Shown: piece by piece, positions 19,023 through 31,111 of the stretch | Layout of the letters: each line of letters starts with the position of its first letter | How positions within the stretch are numbered: position 1 is the stretch's first letter | NCBI GenBank assembly: GCA_018449595.1 | Contig: JAAVUU010000001.1 | Coordinates: 124,001 to 188,000 of the forward strand | Source of the DNA: Rhizobiales bacterium dw_265 | GTDB taxonomy: Bacteria > Pseudomonadota > Alphaproteobacteria > Micropepsales > Micropepsaceae | Direction: 5' to 3' | Length of the DNA: 64,000 bases | Made by a program: the position numbers and the translations under genes | The notes under the pieces: generated by a model | Seen by the model: the letters and a program-made list of their open reading frames with translations, nothing else | Databases searched by the model: none | Told to the model about the DNA's origin: nothing

Positions 19023-21944
19023 TTAGCCGGGTTCGGCCGCGGTATTGTAATGCCGGGCAATGTAATCCAGTGCCGCCGCGCCTTCGAGCGCGGGCGAAAA
19101 ATAATAGCCCTGGCCGAATTCGCAGCCAATCCGGGTCAGGAACTGGGCATCGGCCTCGTTTTCAATGCCTTCCACCACCACGGCGCGCTTGAGGTCGTGC
19201 GCCATGGCGACGATGCCCGACAGCACCACCTCGCCATCGGTGTCGATGTCGGTGCCGCCATGGCGGGCCAGGAAGCTCTTGTCGATCTTCACCGTGTCCA
19301 CCGGCAGGTTGCGGAACTCGCTGAGGGTCGAGGCGCCGGTGCCGAAATCGTCGATCGACAGCCCCGCCCCCGCGGCCCGGATGCGGGCCATGATCTCGGG
19401 CATCCTGGGATCGGCGGCGATGGCGCTTTCGGTGATTTCCAGGTTCAGCGTGCCTTCGGCGATGCCGCTGCCCGACAGGATGGTTTTCAGCAGCGCCTCG
19501 AAGCCCGCGTCCTTCAGCTGGCGGCGGGAAAAATTCACACTGACAAACAAGGGCGGCTTGAGCGGGAAATAGCGCTGCCAGTGCGCCAGGTCGGCGGCGG
19601 CGCGCTGCAGGGCGAAACGGCCAAGCTCCACGATCAGCCCCGTCTCTTCGGAGTGGGCGATGAAATCGCCGGGCGAGATCAGGCCCTTCACCGGATGCTG
19701 CCAGCGCAGCAGCGCCTCGAACCCGGCCACCGAACGATCCGACAGACGCACGATGGGCTGGTAGAAAACATCAAGCTGGTCGGCGGCCAGGGCATGGCGC
19801 AATTCGCTTTCCAGCGCCACGCTGTCGCCCGGCGCCAGGTTTTCCAGTTCGCTGGACCAGACCCGGGCGCAGGCCCCGCCCTGCTTCTTGGCGGCGATCA
19901 GGGCCAGTTCGGCATTCTTGATGAGGGCAAAGGGATCTTCGCTCTGCGCCCCCGATGCCAGGCCGATGCTGCAGGGCGCGAAAACCTCGCGGACGCCATT
20001 ATCCGTGGGCACGCCATAGGGCTTGGCGCAGGCTTCCGCCAGGCCATTGCCGATGGGCTGCGGCGCGCTGCGCGGATTGGCATAGACGAAGGCGAAACTG
20101 TCGCCGCCGACGCGGAAAATCTGCGCCGGTTCGCCCAGCCCCGAAAGCCGCTCGGCCGCCATCTTCAAAATGCTGTCGGCGCCCTTGTCGCCCAGGCTGG
20201 CATGGATGGCCTTGAAGCGGTCGATGTCGAGCAGCGCGAACAGCGACTTGTCGAAGCCCTCGCCCAGCGCGTCCAGCGCCTCCATCAGCGCCACGCGGTT
20301 GCCCAGCCCGGTCAGCGCATCGCGCGGCAGCGCCGCCTCGCGCTTGCGCGCCGCTTCCGCCTGCTGCGCCGCGAATTCCGCTTCCTTGCGCTGGGTGATG
20401 TCGGAAATCAGGCCCAGGCAATCCGAAGGCACCTCCTGCTCGCTGACGATGGTGGCGCGCAATTCCAGCCAGCGATAAGGGCCGCTGCCGCCACGGGCGC
20501 GGAATTCCAGGCGGAAGGCGAGCCCCGGGCGATGGCGATATTCCTCCAGCGCCTGGCTGTAGACCTGGCGGTCATCGGCATGGATCAGCGCCACCCAGTC
20601 GCCATGGTTCAGCGTGGTTTCATGCGACGACAGGCCCACCATCTGGGCGGCTTCCTGCGACAGGGTCAAAAGTCCGGCGCGGAAATCCAGGTCGTAGACA
20701 CCCTGGTGCGCCGCGCCGATGGCGGCGCGCGCCAGGCTGTTGAAAGGCGCGTTGAGGTCAACCGCCGGCGCTTCGACTGTCGGCGCCTGGGCTTCCAGCA
20801 ACCGCGCGGCATACGAACCGTGCAGGAAGGGCAGGACCGCGATCTCTTCGCTGGCGATCACCGCCAGCGCCAGCAGGATGGCGCCCGCCGCGGCAAAGCC
20901 GCCGGTCGCCGCCGGGCCGGTCAGGCTTTCGCCCAGCCCGCCGACCGCCATCACCGCCGCGGCCACCGCCACCAGCGCAAAGGCCGCGGCGCTGGGCGCT
21001 ATCACCTGCGCGGCGCGATGGCCGCGCCGCCCGGAAATGAACAGATGGGCCGCCACCGCGATGCTGCCCGCCACGATGGCGATATCGGTCAGCAGCGTGG
21101 CGCCCGGCAGCCCCAGATAGGCCAGCAGCCCCAGCAGCATCAGGCCGTAGATGGTGCGATGGAACAGTTTTTCATGCTTGGGCGCGGTCTCGCGCACCGG
21201 AATGATGGCATTGGCCAGCCGCGCCCCCGCCGCCAGCGCCAGCGCCGTCAGGAAGGCCGACAGGCCATAGGGACCGCCGATGCCGGTGGCGAGATTGCCG
21301 TCGAACATGCCGGTGCCCGACAGCCAGCTGAACAGCAGCATGGTCAGGGTCACCGCCACCCAGCGCGGCGCGGCATGGCCGATCAACACGGCAAGGCCGC
21401 CGGTGATCAGCGCCGCCGCCCCGATCAGGGCGCCGACAGCGGTGATGAAGATGGCAAGCTGGCGGTTGTGCGACGACAGGGCCGGCTCGGTCCAGGCCGA
21501 CAGCGCCGGCGGGGCATCGGCCGAGCCGACGCGGATGGCCAGGCCCACGGTGGAAACCGGCGGCACGATCACGCGCCAGGCACGGCGGCCATAGGCGCTG
21601 GCCGTCTCCACCACGGTGCCGGAATCCGAACTCGCCAGGGCCAGGATGGCGGGCCGCGAGCGGCGCGGAATCAGCGACAGCGCGGCGCGCGGCGGCTGGC
21701 CCGCCAGCAGCACCCGGGTAGCGGGGCGCACCGAATCGTTGCTGACCTGCACGATATACCAGGCCGAGCCATCGGCCTCGGTGCCGCCCGGGGCGCGATA
21801 GGGCGACAGCGCCGGCTTGAGGTCGAGGACATTTTCCGCGCTGGCGAAATTGACCGGCTGGCCCTTGCCGGCCGCCCATACCGGCATCAGCGATGCCAGC
21901 ACGCAGGCGACAAACAGCAGGGCAAGCGAGCGAAGTGCGGTCAT
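19023..21944 (-). CDS. Membrane EAL-domain phosphodiesterase with PAS and degenerate GGDEF domain
   Basis: A 973-aa signalling protein: signal peptide (to about residue 25), an extracytoplasmic sensing region (about 26-145), roughly eight transmembrane helices (about 150-400), a PAS-like domain with the LRATIVSEQEVPSDCLGLISDITQR type ending, a GGDEF domain and a C-terminal EAL domain. The cyclase signature is RVGGDSFAF instead of GGDEF, so cyclase activity is doubtful. The EAL domain keeps FEALLRWQHP, NLEITES, IDDFGTG, KIDKSF and VVEGIE, consistent with active c-di-GMP hydrolysis. The start at 21944 places the signal peptide at the N-terminus. Confidence 0.9.
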   Translation of the reverse strand: MTALRSLALLFVACVLASLMPVWAAGKGQPVNFASAENVLDLKPALSPYRAPGGTEADGSAWYIVQVSNDSVRPATRVLLAGQPPRAALSLIPRRSRPAILALASSDSGTVVETASAYGRRAWRVIVPPVSTVGLAIRVGSADAPPALSAWTEPALSSHNRQLAIFITAVGALIGAAALITGGLAVLIGHAAPRWVAVTLTMLLFSWLSGTGMFDGNLATGIGGPYGLSAFLTALALAAGARLANAIIPVRETAPKHEKLFHRTIYGLMLLGLLAYLGLPGATLLTDIAIVAGSIAVAAHLFISGRRGHRAAQVIAPSAAAFALVAVAAAVMAVGGLGESLTGPAATGGFAAAGAILLALAVIASEEIAVLPFLHGSYAARLLEAQAPTVEAPAVDLNAPFNSLARAAIGAAHQGVYDLDFRAGLLTLSQEAAQMVGLSSHETTLNHGDWVALIHADDRQVYSQALEEYRHRPGLAFRLEFRARGGSGPYRWLELRATIVSEQEVPSDCLGLISDITQRKEAEFAAQQAEAARKREAALPRDALTGLGNRVALMEALDALGEGFDKSLFALLDIDRFKAIHASLGDKGADSILKMAAERLSGLGEPAQIFRVGGDSFAFVYANPRSAPQPIGNGLAEACAKPYGVPTDNGVREVFAPCSIGLASGAQSEDPFALIKNAELALIAAKKQGGACARVWSSELENLAPGDSVALESELRHALAADQLDVFYQPIVRLSDRSVAGFEALLRWQHPVKGLISPGDFIAHSEETGLIVELGRFALQRAAADLAHWQRYFPLKPPLFVSVNFSRRQLKDAGFEALLKTILSGSGIAEGTLNLEITESAIAADPRMPEIMARIRAAGAGLSIDDFGTGASTLSEFRNLPVDTVKIDKSFLARHGGTDIDTDGEVVLSGIVAMAHDLKRAVVVEGIENEADAQFLTRIGCEFGQGYYFSPALEGAAALDYIARHYNTAAEPG

Positions 21945-21967
21945 GAATCTCTGGTGCGGGAGCGCGG

Positions 21968-22552
21968 CTAACCTAGCTGCGCTTCCTCTTTCAGCAAAGC
22001 AAATAGCAGATGGTCGGCCCATTGGCCGTTGATCAGCAGATAGCGGCGCGCCAGGCCTTCCTGGCGGAAGCCGGTGCGCGTCAGGAGCTGCCGGGAGGCG
22101 TCATTGTCGGTCAGGCAGGCCGCCTCGATACGGTGCAGGCCCAGGGTCTTGAAGATGAAAGGCACCAGCGCCTTCAGCGCCGCGGTCATATAGCCCTGGC
22201 GCGCGAATTTCGCGCCGATCCAGTAGCCCAGGGTGCAGCATTGGGTGACGCCGCGCCGCACATTCGACAGGGTCATGCCGCCCAGCAGCGCATCGTCGCT
22301 TTCGCGCAGCACGAAGAAGACATAGGCGGAGTCCAGCCGTGTTTCCTTCTGGTAGCGCTTGATGCGGCGGCGAAAGGCGCCGCGCGTCAACTCGTCATCG
22401 GCCCAGACCGGCTCCCAGGGCCTGAGAAACTCCCGGCTGTCGCCGCGCAGCTTGGCCCAGACCGGATAGTCGGCGGCACGGGGATAGCGCAGATAGACGC
22501 CCGCGCCGCGGATGACAGGCTGCTGGCCGCCGGGAAATGTAAGACCGCGCAT
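21968..22552 (-). CDS. GNAT acetyltransferase, RimJ/RimL type
   Basis: A 194-aa GNAT enzyme of the ribosomal-protein N-acetyltransferase group. Features: an N-terminal GVYLRYPRAADYPVWAKLR beta-alpha unit, SNVRRGVTQCCTLGYWIGAKFARQGYMTAAL (acetyl-CoA loop) and HRIEAACLTDNDASRQLLTRTGFRQEGLARRYL. The ATG at 22552 gives the start seen in this group (short lead before the GxxVxLR strand); an alternative ATG at 22609, five bases after the M16 peptidase stop, would add 19 residues. The target protein cannot be told from sequence. Confidence 0.88.
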   Translation of the reverse strand: MRGLTFPGGQQPVIRGAGVYLRYPRAADYPVWAKLRGDSREFLRPWEPVWADDELTRGAFRRRIKRYQKETRLDSAYVFFVLRESDDALLGGMTLSNVRRGVTQCCTLGYWIGAKFARQGYMTAALKALVPFIFKTLGLHRIEAACLTDNDASRQLLTRTGFRQEGLARRYLLINGQWADHLLFALLKEEAQLG

Positions 22553-22613
22553 GAAGGCGATGGGCCCCGCGATAGGCTTGGTCTTGGCGAGAGCGGCTTT
22601 GACGACCATCCGG

Positions 22614-23897
22614 CTATTCCGCCGCGCGCGCCAGCGAACCGCCGAAGCGGCCCGCGAAGGTGGCATAGGGTTCCAGTTTGCCGATGGGCCCCAGCGCGGC
22701 GATGGTGGGGCTGCCCGCCTGCATCACCCGCGCCGCATACCGCTTCACGCTTGCGGCATCTATGGCGTCAAGCTGTTCGACGATTTCCGCCGCCGACTGC
22801 ACCCGGCCCAGGGCGAACAACTGGCCGGCGATCTGTTCGGCGCGGGTGCCGGGCCGTTCCATGCCCATCAGCAGCGAGACTTTCAACTGGGCGCGGGCGC
22901 GGTTGACCTCGGCTTCGGTGAGATTGCCGGCGATGGCGTCCATCTCGCCCGCGATAACGGCCGACAGTTCGGCGGCCTCGCGCTCGCCGGTGCCGGCATA
23001 GATGCCCAGGAAGCCGCAATCCTGGAAGCCGTTGGAGAAGGCATAGACGGAATAGCAAAGCCCGCGCTTCTCGCGCACTTCCTGGAACAGCCGCGAGGAG
23101 GCGCCGCCGCCCAGGGCGGTGGCATAGACCTGGGCGACGAAATAATCGGGATCGGCGTTGCTGAGGCCCGGAAAGGCATAGGCGACATGGGCCTGTTCCA
23201 GGTCTTCGATTTCGCGGAAATCGCCGCCGACATAGTGCGCCGGCGGGGCGGCGGGCGCCGCGCCTTTGTTCAGGCCGCCGCAGGTGTCTTCGGCCAGTTT
23301 CAGAATTTCGGCATGGTCCACCGCGCCGGAGGCAATCAGGGTCATGCCGTCCAGCCGGTATTGCGATGCCATATAGCCCCGCAGCATGTCGCGGCTGAAC
23401 GCGTTGACCGTCGCCTCCTCGCCCAGGATCGGCCAGCCCAGCGGCTGATCCTTGAAGATCGCCGACTGCAGGTGGTCGAACACGATATCGTCAGGGGTAT
23501 CGCGCGCCTGCCCCAGCTCCTGCAGCACCACCTGGCGCTCACGCTCCAGTTCCGCCGGTTCGAAGGTGGGGTTGGTGAGAATGTCGCCGATCATGTCCAG
23601 CGCCAGCGGCACATCCTGTTTCAGGACGCGGGCATGGAAGGCGGTCTGCTCGCGGCTGGTATAGGCGTTCAGCACGCCGCCCACCGCCTCGATCTCCTCG
23701 GCGAGGGCGCGGGCGCTGCGGGTGGTGGTGCCCTTGAACGCCATATGCTCCAGCATGTGCGAAACGCCCATCTGGTCGGGGTGTTCGTTGCGGCTGCCGG
23801 TGTTGACCCAGACGCCAAGGGCGGCGCTTTCCAGGCCCGGCATCGGGTCCGACACAACCGTCAAGCCGTTGGAAAGCTTGGATATTTGCAAACTCAT
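22614..23897 (-). CDS. M16 family zinc peptidase (processing-peptidase-like)
   Basis: A 427-aa single M16 unit, close in layout to the mitochondrial processing peptidase beta subunit. The inverted zinc motif is HMLEH at 47-51 (HxxEH), with the downstream LNAYTSREQTAFHARVL and LQELGQARDTPDD segments supplying the third ligand region. The C-terminal half has the GGGASSRLFQEVREKRGLCYSV glycine-rich segment. The start overlaps the thrC stop (ATGA). Such proteins follow thrC in many alphaproteobacteria; the substrate is unknown. Confidence 0.93.
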   Translation of the reverse strand: MSLQISKLSNGLTVVSDPMPGLESAALGVWVNTGSRNEHPDQMGVSHMLEHMAFKGTTTRSARALAEEIEAVGGVLNAYTSREQTAFHARVLKQDVPLALDMIGDILTNPTFEPAELERERQVVLQELGQARDTPDDIVFDHLQSAIFKDQPLGWPILGEEATVNAFSRDMLRGYMASQYRLDGMTLIASGAVDHAEILKLAEDTCGGLNKGAAPAAPPAHYVGGDFREIEDLEQAHVAYAFPGLSNADPDYFVAQVYATALGGGASSRLFQEVREKRGLCYSVYAFSNGFQDCGFLGIYAGTGEREAAELSAVIAGEMDAIAGNLTEAEVNRARAQLKVSLLMGMERPGTRAEQIAGQLFALGRVQSAAEIVEQLDAIDAASVKRYAARVMQAGSPTIAALGPIGKLEPYATFAGRFGGSLARAAE

Positions 23898-25291
23898 GCC
23901 GCCAGTCTAGAAGAGATGAACCGCTTTATCAAAAGCGGGTCATTGGCCAGGATTTCCAGCCGCTCGGACAGGTTTTTCAGCCCGGCCAGCCGCGGCGGCT
24001 CGGGCGGGGCGATGCCGGTCGCCTGGGTCACCGCATCGGGGAATTTGGCCGGATGGGCGGTGGAGAGGATCACGACGGGCGACGGCGGCATCAGGCTTTG
24101 CAGCGGGCCCAGATTCATCGCGGCGCAAACGCCGACGGCGGTGTGCGGATCGATGATGCGGCCGGTCTGCCGGTAGACGGCGGCGATGGCCTCGCGGGTT
24201 TCCAGGTCATCGGCGGCGAAGGCGCTGTAACGGGCGCGCAGGTTGGCCAGCACCTCCTGCGGAATGCCCAGGCGGCGGTCGCGGGCGAAATCGCTCATGG
24301 CGGCGGCGGTCCAGTCGGCGTCGCGGTCGCAGGCTTCGAACAGCGCGCGCTCGAAATTCGACGCGACCTGGATGTCCATCGAGGGGCTGAGAGTGGCGTG
24401 GCTGGCGCCGCTTTCATAGACGCCTTCGTTCAAGGCGCGCGCCATGATGTCGTTGGCGTTGGTGGCGATGACAAAGCGCGCCGCGTTCAGCCCCATGCGC
24501 CAGGCCGCCTCGCCGGCGAAGATGTCGCCGAAATTGCCGGTGGGCACCACGAAAGTCGCAGGCACGCCAAGCTGCGCGGTGGCGGTGAAGTAATAGACGC
24601 ACTGCGCCGCGATGCGGGCGAAGTTGATCGAATTGACCGCCGTCAGGCTGACCTGGCTCGCAAACGCGGTGTCGGAAAACAAGGTCTTCACGATGGACTG
24701 GGCGTCGTCGAAACTGCCTTCCAGCGCGATATTGTGGACATTGGCATGGGTGCTGGTGGTCATCTGCAGCCGCTGCACGTCGCTGACGCGGCCCTTCGGA
24801 TGCATCACGAACACATCGATGTTGGGCAGCCCACCCAGGGCCGCGATGGCGGCCGAGCCGGTGTCGCCGCTGGTCGCGGCCACGATGGTGGCGCGGCCGC
24901 CGCGCGCTTTCAGGGCGCGGCTGAACAACTGACCCAAAACCTGCAGCGCAATGTCCTTGAAGGCCAGGGTCGGGCCGTGAAACAGCTCCAGCAGGTAGCG
25001 GCCGTCGCCGACCTCGACCAGCGGCGCGATCTGCGGCGCATCGAAATCGGCATAGGCCGCTTCGATGGCGACTCGCAGTTCGGTATCGCTGAACGATCCT
25101 TCGGTGAAGCGCGACAGGATGGCGAAGGCCACATCCTGATAGCGCGCGCCCTTGAAGGCGGCGATTTCGGCTTGTGTGAATTGCGGCCAGCTTTGCGGCA
25201 GGTACAGGCCGCCATCGGGCGCCAGGCCCGCCAGCAGCACGTCGGAGAAGGAACTTGGGGCCGCCTGCCCCCGGGTCGAAATGAACTTCAT
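23894..25291 (-). CDS. thrC: Threonine synthase
   Basis: PLP enzyme converting O-phosphohomoserine to threonine. The 465-aa length and N-terminus (MKFISTRGQAAPSSFSDVLLAGLAPDGGLYLP) fit the bacterial long form. PLP Lys112 lies in HGPTLAFKDIALQVLGQLF, and SGDTGSAAI is the phosphate-binding region. The ATG at 25291 gives the canonical start; the frame could extend 13 residues further but with unconserved sequence. It is followed by the M16 peptidase with a four-base overlap. Confidence 0.96.
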   Translation of the reverse strand: MKFISTRGQAAPSSFSDVLLAGLAPDGGLYLPQSWPQFTQAEIAAFKGARYQDVAFAILSRFTEGSFSDTELRVAIEAAYADFDAPQIAPLVEVGDGRYLLELFHGPTLAFKDIALQVLGQLFSRALKARGGRATIVAATSGDTGSAAIAALGGLPNIDVFVMHPKGRVSDVQRLQMTTSTHANVHNIALEGSFDDAQSIVKTLFSDTAFASQVSLTAVNSINFARIAAQCVYYFTATAQLGVPATFVVPTGNFGDIFAGEAAWRMGLNAARFVIATNANDIMARALNEGVYESGASHATLSPSMDIQVASNFERALFEACDRDADWTAAAMSDFARDRRLGIPQEVLANLRARYSAFAADDLETREAIAAVYRQTGRIIDPHTAVGVCAAMNLGPLQSLMPPSPVVILSTAHPAKFPDAVTQATGIAPPEPPRLAGLKNLSERLEILANDPLLIKRFISSRLAA

Positions 25292-25345
25292 TTGCAGGGG
25301 GTTATAGGGGGCCAGGCCGCGCCAGGCCACTTATTTGCCAAGAAA

Positions 25346-26053
25346 CTAAAAAGCGATCCGGCCCTTGGAAATATGATAGGCAAACCAGATACCTAGCAGC
25401 CCCAAGGCCAGCCCGAACCAGGTCACGGCATAGCTGAGATGGGCATTGCGGAAACTGACCACGGTCTGGCCGCCCCGGGGCCAGCCGCCCGGGTTGGGCG
25501 CGGCATCGGCCTCGACCACCACCGGCGCCGCCAGGGCGACGTCATCGGCATGCGCCATGCCGATCACGTCGCGCGAATACCAGATGCGATGGTCGCGGTC
25601 GGGCGGCGGGGTAAAGGCTCCTGCCGGGTCGGGCAGCCGCCACACGCCGGTCACCCGCGTTTCGCCCGCGACATTGCCCGCCGCGCGCGTGGCGGGATCG
25701 AGCTTTTCCTTGGGCACCTCGCCCCGGTCCACCATCAGCACCCGGCCGTCATCGGTCTTCAACGGCGTCAGCACATGATAGACCGGCGCGCCATCGGCGG
25801 TGGTGAAGACATAGGCCTCATGCGTGTGGTCGAAGCGGCCCTGCAAGGTGACCTTGCGATACTGCGCCTCATCGCCCGGCAGGGCGGCGATCCGGTCCAG
25901 GCTCAGCGGCGCCGCCGCCATATGGCCGTTGACGCGCGCGATCAGCGCCAGCTTCCATTGCAGCCGCTCCAACTGCCAGGCGCCCAGCCCGCACAGCAGG
26001 ACGAACAGGATCACGCAGGCGACGGTCAGGCCGGGATAAGGCCGGAAGGTCAT
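25346..26053 (-). CDS. SURF1 family cytochrome oxidase biogenesis protein
   Basis: A 235-aa SURF1 homologue, which assists heme a insertion into subunit I of aa3-type oxidases. It shows the family topology: an N-terminal transmembrane helix (about 8-27, followed by GAWQLERLQWK), a periplasmic domain (RKVTLQGRFDH, VLTPLKTDDGRVLMVDRGEVP) and a C-terminal helix (YAVTWFGLALGLLGIWFAYH). Its ATG overlaps the DUF983 stop. It closes the cox cluster. Confidence 0.95.
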   Translation of the reverse strand: MTFRPYPGLTVACVILFVLLCGLGAWQLERLQWKLALIARVNGHMAAAPLSLDRIAALPGDEAQYRKVTLQGRFDHTHEAYVFTTADGAPVYHVLTPLKTDDGRVLMVDRGEVPKEKLDPATRAAGNVAGETRVTGVWRLPDPAGAFTPPPDRDHRIWYSRDVIGMAHADDVALAAPVVVEADAAPNPGGWPRGGQTVVSFRNAHLSYAVTWFGLALGLLGIWFAYHISKGRIAF

Positions 26054-26457
26054 TGCTCCCCCAGCCGACCCTCACCCGCCTTGTGCTTGTACTGGAGCAC
26101 CAGCAGCGCCGATTTCGACAGCCGCAGGAAAATCGCCGTGAGCAGACAGATCAGCGGAATCCACAGCACGGCATGGACCCAGAGCGGCGGCTGGAAGGTG
26201 AACTCCACCCACAGCGCAAGGCCGCAGACGATAGCGCCCACGATGAGAATGCCGAACACCATCGGCCCGTCGCCGGCATCGAACATGGCATAGTCCAGCC
26301 CGCAGGCCGGGCATTGCTTGCGCAAGCCGATATAGCCCTGGAACAGCGGCCCCTGCCCGCAACGCGGACAGAGGCCGGAGACGATGGCTTTGAATGTGTT
26401 GGGCGGTCGCGTGGCTTTAGCCCTGCACCACGGGGCCTTCGCCCCAGACATAGACAC
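26050..26457 (-). CDS. DUF983 family membrane protein
   Basis: A 135-aa protein with a zinc-ribbon-like N-terminus ([13 protein letters not shown] and CPACGLDY, four cysteines) followed by two transmembrane helices (about 68-110), matching DUF983. This family is regularly found between ctaE and SURF1 in alphaproteobacteria; its function is unknown. The first ATGs (26457 and 26451) lie inside the end of ctaE, giving an overlap of about 40 bases in another frame; no start codon was found downstream of the ctaE stop. Confidence 0.88.
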   Translation of the reverse strand: MSMSGAKAPWCRAKATRPPNTFKAIVSGLCPRCGQGPLFQGYIGLRKQCPACGLDYAMFDAGDGPMVFGILIVGAIVCGLALWVEFTFQPPLWVHAVLWIPLICLLTAIFLRLSKSALLVLQYKHKAGEGRLGEQ

Positions 26458-27334
26458 AGGCGAAGAGGAACAGCCACACCACGTCCACGAAGTGCCAGTA
26501 CCAGGCCGCCGCCTCGAAGCCGAAGTGGCGGGTCGGGGTGAACTGGCCGGCGATGGCGCGCGCCAGGCAGACGATCAGGAAGATGGTACCGACGATGACA
26601 TGGAAGCCGTGGAAGCCGGTCGCCATGAAGAAGGTCGAACCGTAGATGGCGGCGAAGTTGCCCGCGCCGGATGCCAGCGATATGTGGTCCGGATCGGTGA
26701 AGGGCGCCAGCGCCAGGTTGTTGAAGCCGAAGGTGAAGGGCGCATGGGCATATTCATAGGCCTGCACGCAGGAGAAGGAGAGGCCCAGCAGCACGGTGAT
26801 CAGCAGGCCCTGCACCGCGCCCTTCTTGTCGCCGGTCTGGATGGCGTGGTGCGCCCAGGTCACCGTGGTGCCCGAGGTCAGCAGAATCATGGTGTTCAGC
26901 AGCGGGAAGTGCCACGGGTCCAGGGTGACGATGCCCGCCGGCGGCCAGGTGGCGACGCCGACATCGGCATGGAAGATCGAGGCATTGAAGAAGGCCCAGA
27001 ACCAGGCGACGAAGAACATCACTTCCGAGGCGATGAACAGCAGCATCCCATACCGGAGGTGCAGCTTAACAACAGGCGTATGGTTGCCCTTGACCACGGA
27101 TTCCTGGATCACGTCGCGCCACCAGCCGGCCATGGTGTAGAGCACCAGGGCAAGGCCGATGAAGAAGATCCAGGGCTGGCCGTTCACCGGCAGGCCGAAG
27201 AAGCCGGTATAGTCCTTGTTGATCCAGAAGACCGCGCCGACCATCATCACGAAGGCGCCGGCCGAGCCGACCACCGGCCATGGGCTGGGGTCCACCAGAT
27301 GGTAATCGTGCTTCGCTTCGCTGCTCATAGGCAT
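26417..27334 (-). CDS. ctaE: Cytochrome c oxidase subunit III
   Basis: A 305-aa seven-helix membrane subunit of the aa3-type oxidase, which stabilises the core and its proton uptake. Conserved pieces: [12 protein letters not shown] at the N-terminus, [56 protein letters not shown] and [21 protein letters not shown]. It lies downstream of a 43-aa membrane protein gene, at the spot where ctaG normally precedes it. Confidence 0.97.
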   Translation of the reverse strand: MPMSSEAKHDYHLVDPSPWPVVGSAGAFVMMVGAVFWINKDYTGFFGLPVNGQPWIFFIGLALVLYTMAGWWRDVIQESVVKGNHTPVVKLHLRYGMLLFIASEVMFFVAWFWAFFNASIFHADVGVATWPPAGIVTLDPWHFPLLNTMILLTSGTTVTWAHHAIQTGDKKGAVQGLLITVLLGLSFSCVQAYEYAHAPFTFGFNNLALAPFTDPDHISLASGAGNFAAIYGSTFFMATGFHGFHVIVGTIFLIVCLARAIAGQFTPTRHFGFEAAAWYWHFVDVVWLFLFACVYVWGEGPVVQG

Positions 27335-27341
27335 GGCCCTC

Positions 27342-27473
27342 TTATTTATTGCCGAAATGTTCGTGCCACTGCACGATCGACATCAGGTAAAACAGTACGA
27401 CAACACCGGCGAGCACAAGCCCCAGTGCGATATTGCGTTTGCGACGCGCCCGGTTGGCATCATCATCCCTCAC
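27342..27473 (-). CDS. Small single-helix protein of the cox cluster (CoxF-like)
   Basis: A 43-aa frame between ctaB and ctaE. It begins with GTG at 27473, overlapping the ctaB stop (GTGA), and ends with TAA at 27342-27344. The product starts [20 protein letters not shown]: a charged cytoplasmic end, one transmembrane helix (about 14-34) and the tail [10 protein letters not shown]. Tight coupling, the basic-then-hydrophobic layout and position match the small protein often found between ctaB and ctaG in alphaproteobacterial cox operons. A function in oxidase assembly is inferred from context only. Confidence 0.8.
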   Translation of the reverse strand: MRDDDANRARRKRNIALGLVLAGVVVLFYLMSIVQWHEHFGNK

Positions 27474-28390
27474 CCGAGCGCCAAGGACAGGGCGGGAAGC
27501 CCGATCAGCTTCTCAAGGATAAGGGTGGCGAACAGCGCCGTCATGTAAAGCAGCGACACACCGAACAGGCGATGCGCCGCGGGTTCCCTGGCCTCGTCCT
27601 TTTCGCGATAGGTCGCGACGGCTTCCCACAGGAACCACAACCCGATGCCGCCCGACGCGGCCAGGTATAGCGGCCCGCCGATGCCCAGCGCGGCCGGGGC
27701 CACGCCCAGCGGCACCAGCACCAGGGTGTAAAGCAGTATCTGGAAACGGGTGTGGGGCTTGCCCTTCACCACCGGCAGCATCGGCACGCCGGCGCGGGCG
27801 TAATCCTCGGATCGCCACAGCGACAGCGCCCAGAAGTGCGGCGGCGTCCACATGAAGATGATCGCCACCAGCAGCAGCGGCGCAAGGCTCAGGGAGCCGG
27901 TCACCGCGGCCCAGCCGATGGCCGGCGGCAGTGCGCCCGACAGCCCGCCGATCACGATGTTCTGCGGCGTGCGGCGCTTGAGCCAGAGGGTATAGACAAC
28001 GACATAGAAGAACACGGTGAAAGCCAGCAGCGCCGCCGCCAGTTCATTGACGAACAGCCACATGATGGCGACAGAGGCCACCGACAGGGTCCAGCCGAAG
28101 GCCAGGGCGTCTTCCCGCGCCACATATCCCATCGGGATGGGGCGGGTGGCGGTGCGGCTCATCAAGCGGTCGATGTCGTGGTCATAGGCCATGTTGAGGC
28201 AGCCCGACGCCCCCGCCGCCACCGCGATGCAAAGCAGCGCGGTGAAAGCGGTGAGCAGATGGACATGCCCCGGCGCCGCGACCATGCCCGCCAGCCCGGT
28301 GAACACGACCAGCGACATCACGCGCGGCTTCAGCAGCGCGAAGAAGTCGCCGACGGTCGTGACACGGGGATAGGCGAGTGAAAGCGACAT
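27470..28390 (-). CDS. ctaB: Protoheme IX farnesyltransferase (heme O synthase)
   Basis: A 306-aa UbiA-superfamily membrane enzyme that adds a farnesyl group to heme b, giving heme o, the precursor of heme a. The prenyl-diphosphate/Mg motif is [15 protein letters not shown], and a second conserved region is [23 protein letters not shown]. It lies immediately after ctaD (three-base gap) and overlaps the following small gene by four bases. Confidence 0.97.
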   Translation of the reverse strand: MSLSLAYPRVTTVGDFFALLKPRVMSLVVFTGLAGMVAAPGHVHLLTAFTALLCIAVAAGASGCLNMAYDHDIDRLMSRTATRPIPMGYVAREDALAFGWTLSVASVAIMWLFVNELAAALLAFTVFFYVVVYTLWLKRRTPQNIVIGGLSGALPPAIGWAAVTGSLSLAPLLLVAIIFMWTPPHFWALSLWRSEDYARAGVPMLPVVKGKPHTRFQILLYTLVLVPLGVAPAALGIGGPLYLAASGGIGLWFLWEAVATYREKDEAREPAAHRLFGVSLLYMTALFATLILEKLIGLPALSLALG

Positions 28391-28393
28391 GGG

Positions 28394-30852
<2,459 letters not shown>

Positions 30853-31111
30853 GCTGCGACCTCGCATAAAGCCAAAGGCGGTGGAATCCCCGCCCTTTTT
30901 CAGATTCTTGGCGGGGATTTAGAGGGGTTAAGCCCTTAAAGTCATTGCGACCTTATGGCACGGCCCAGTTCTTGGGCAATCGCCCCCAAAGGGCGCGGGA
31001 GCCAAAAGGCCCCGTCCCGCTTGCCGGAACGGCCACGACGCCCGATATCTAGGGTCGAAACACCGATTGCGCGGGGCTTTTTGCCGCGCGCGCCGCACCC
31101 GGAGACCGCCC

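Noticed and set aside
19005..21971. 988-aa open frame on the plus strand opposite the EAL gene
   Set aside because: It is low-complexity in Arg, Gln, Gly and His, has no recognisable domain, and mirrors the high-GC coding strand of a clear PAS-GGDEF-EAL gene.
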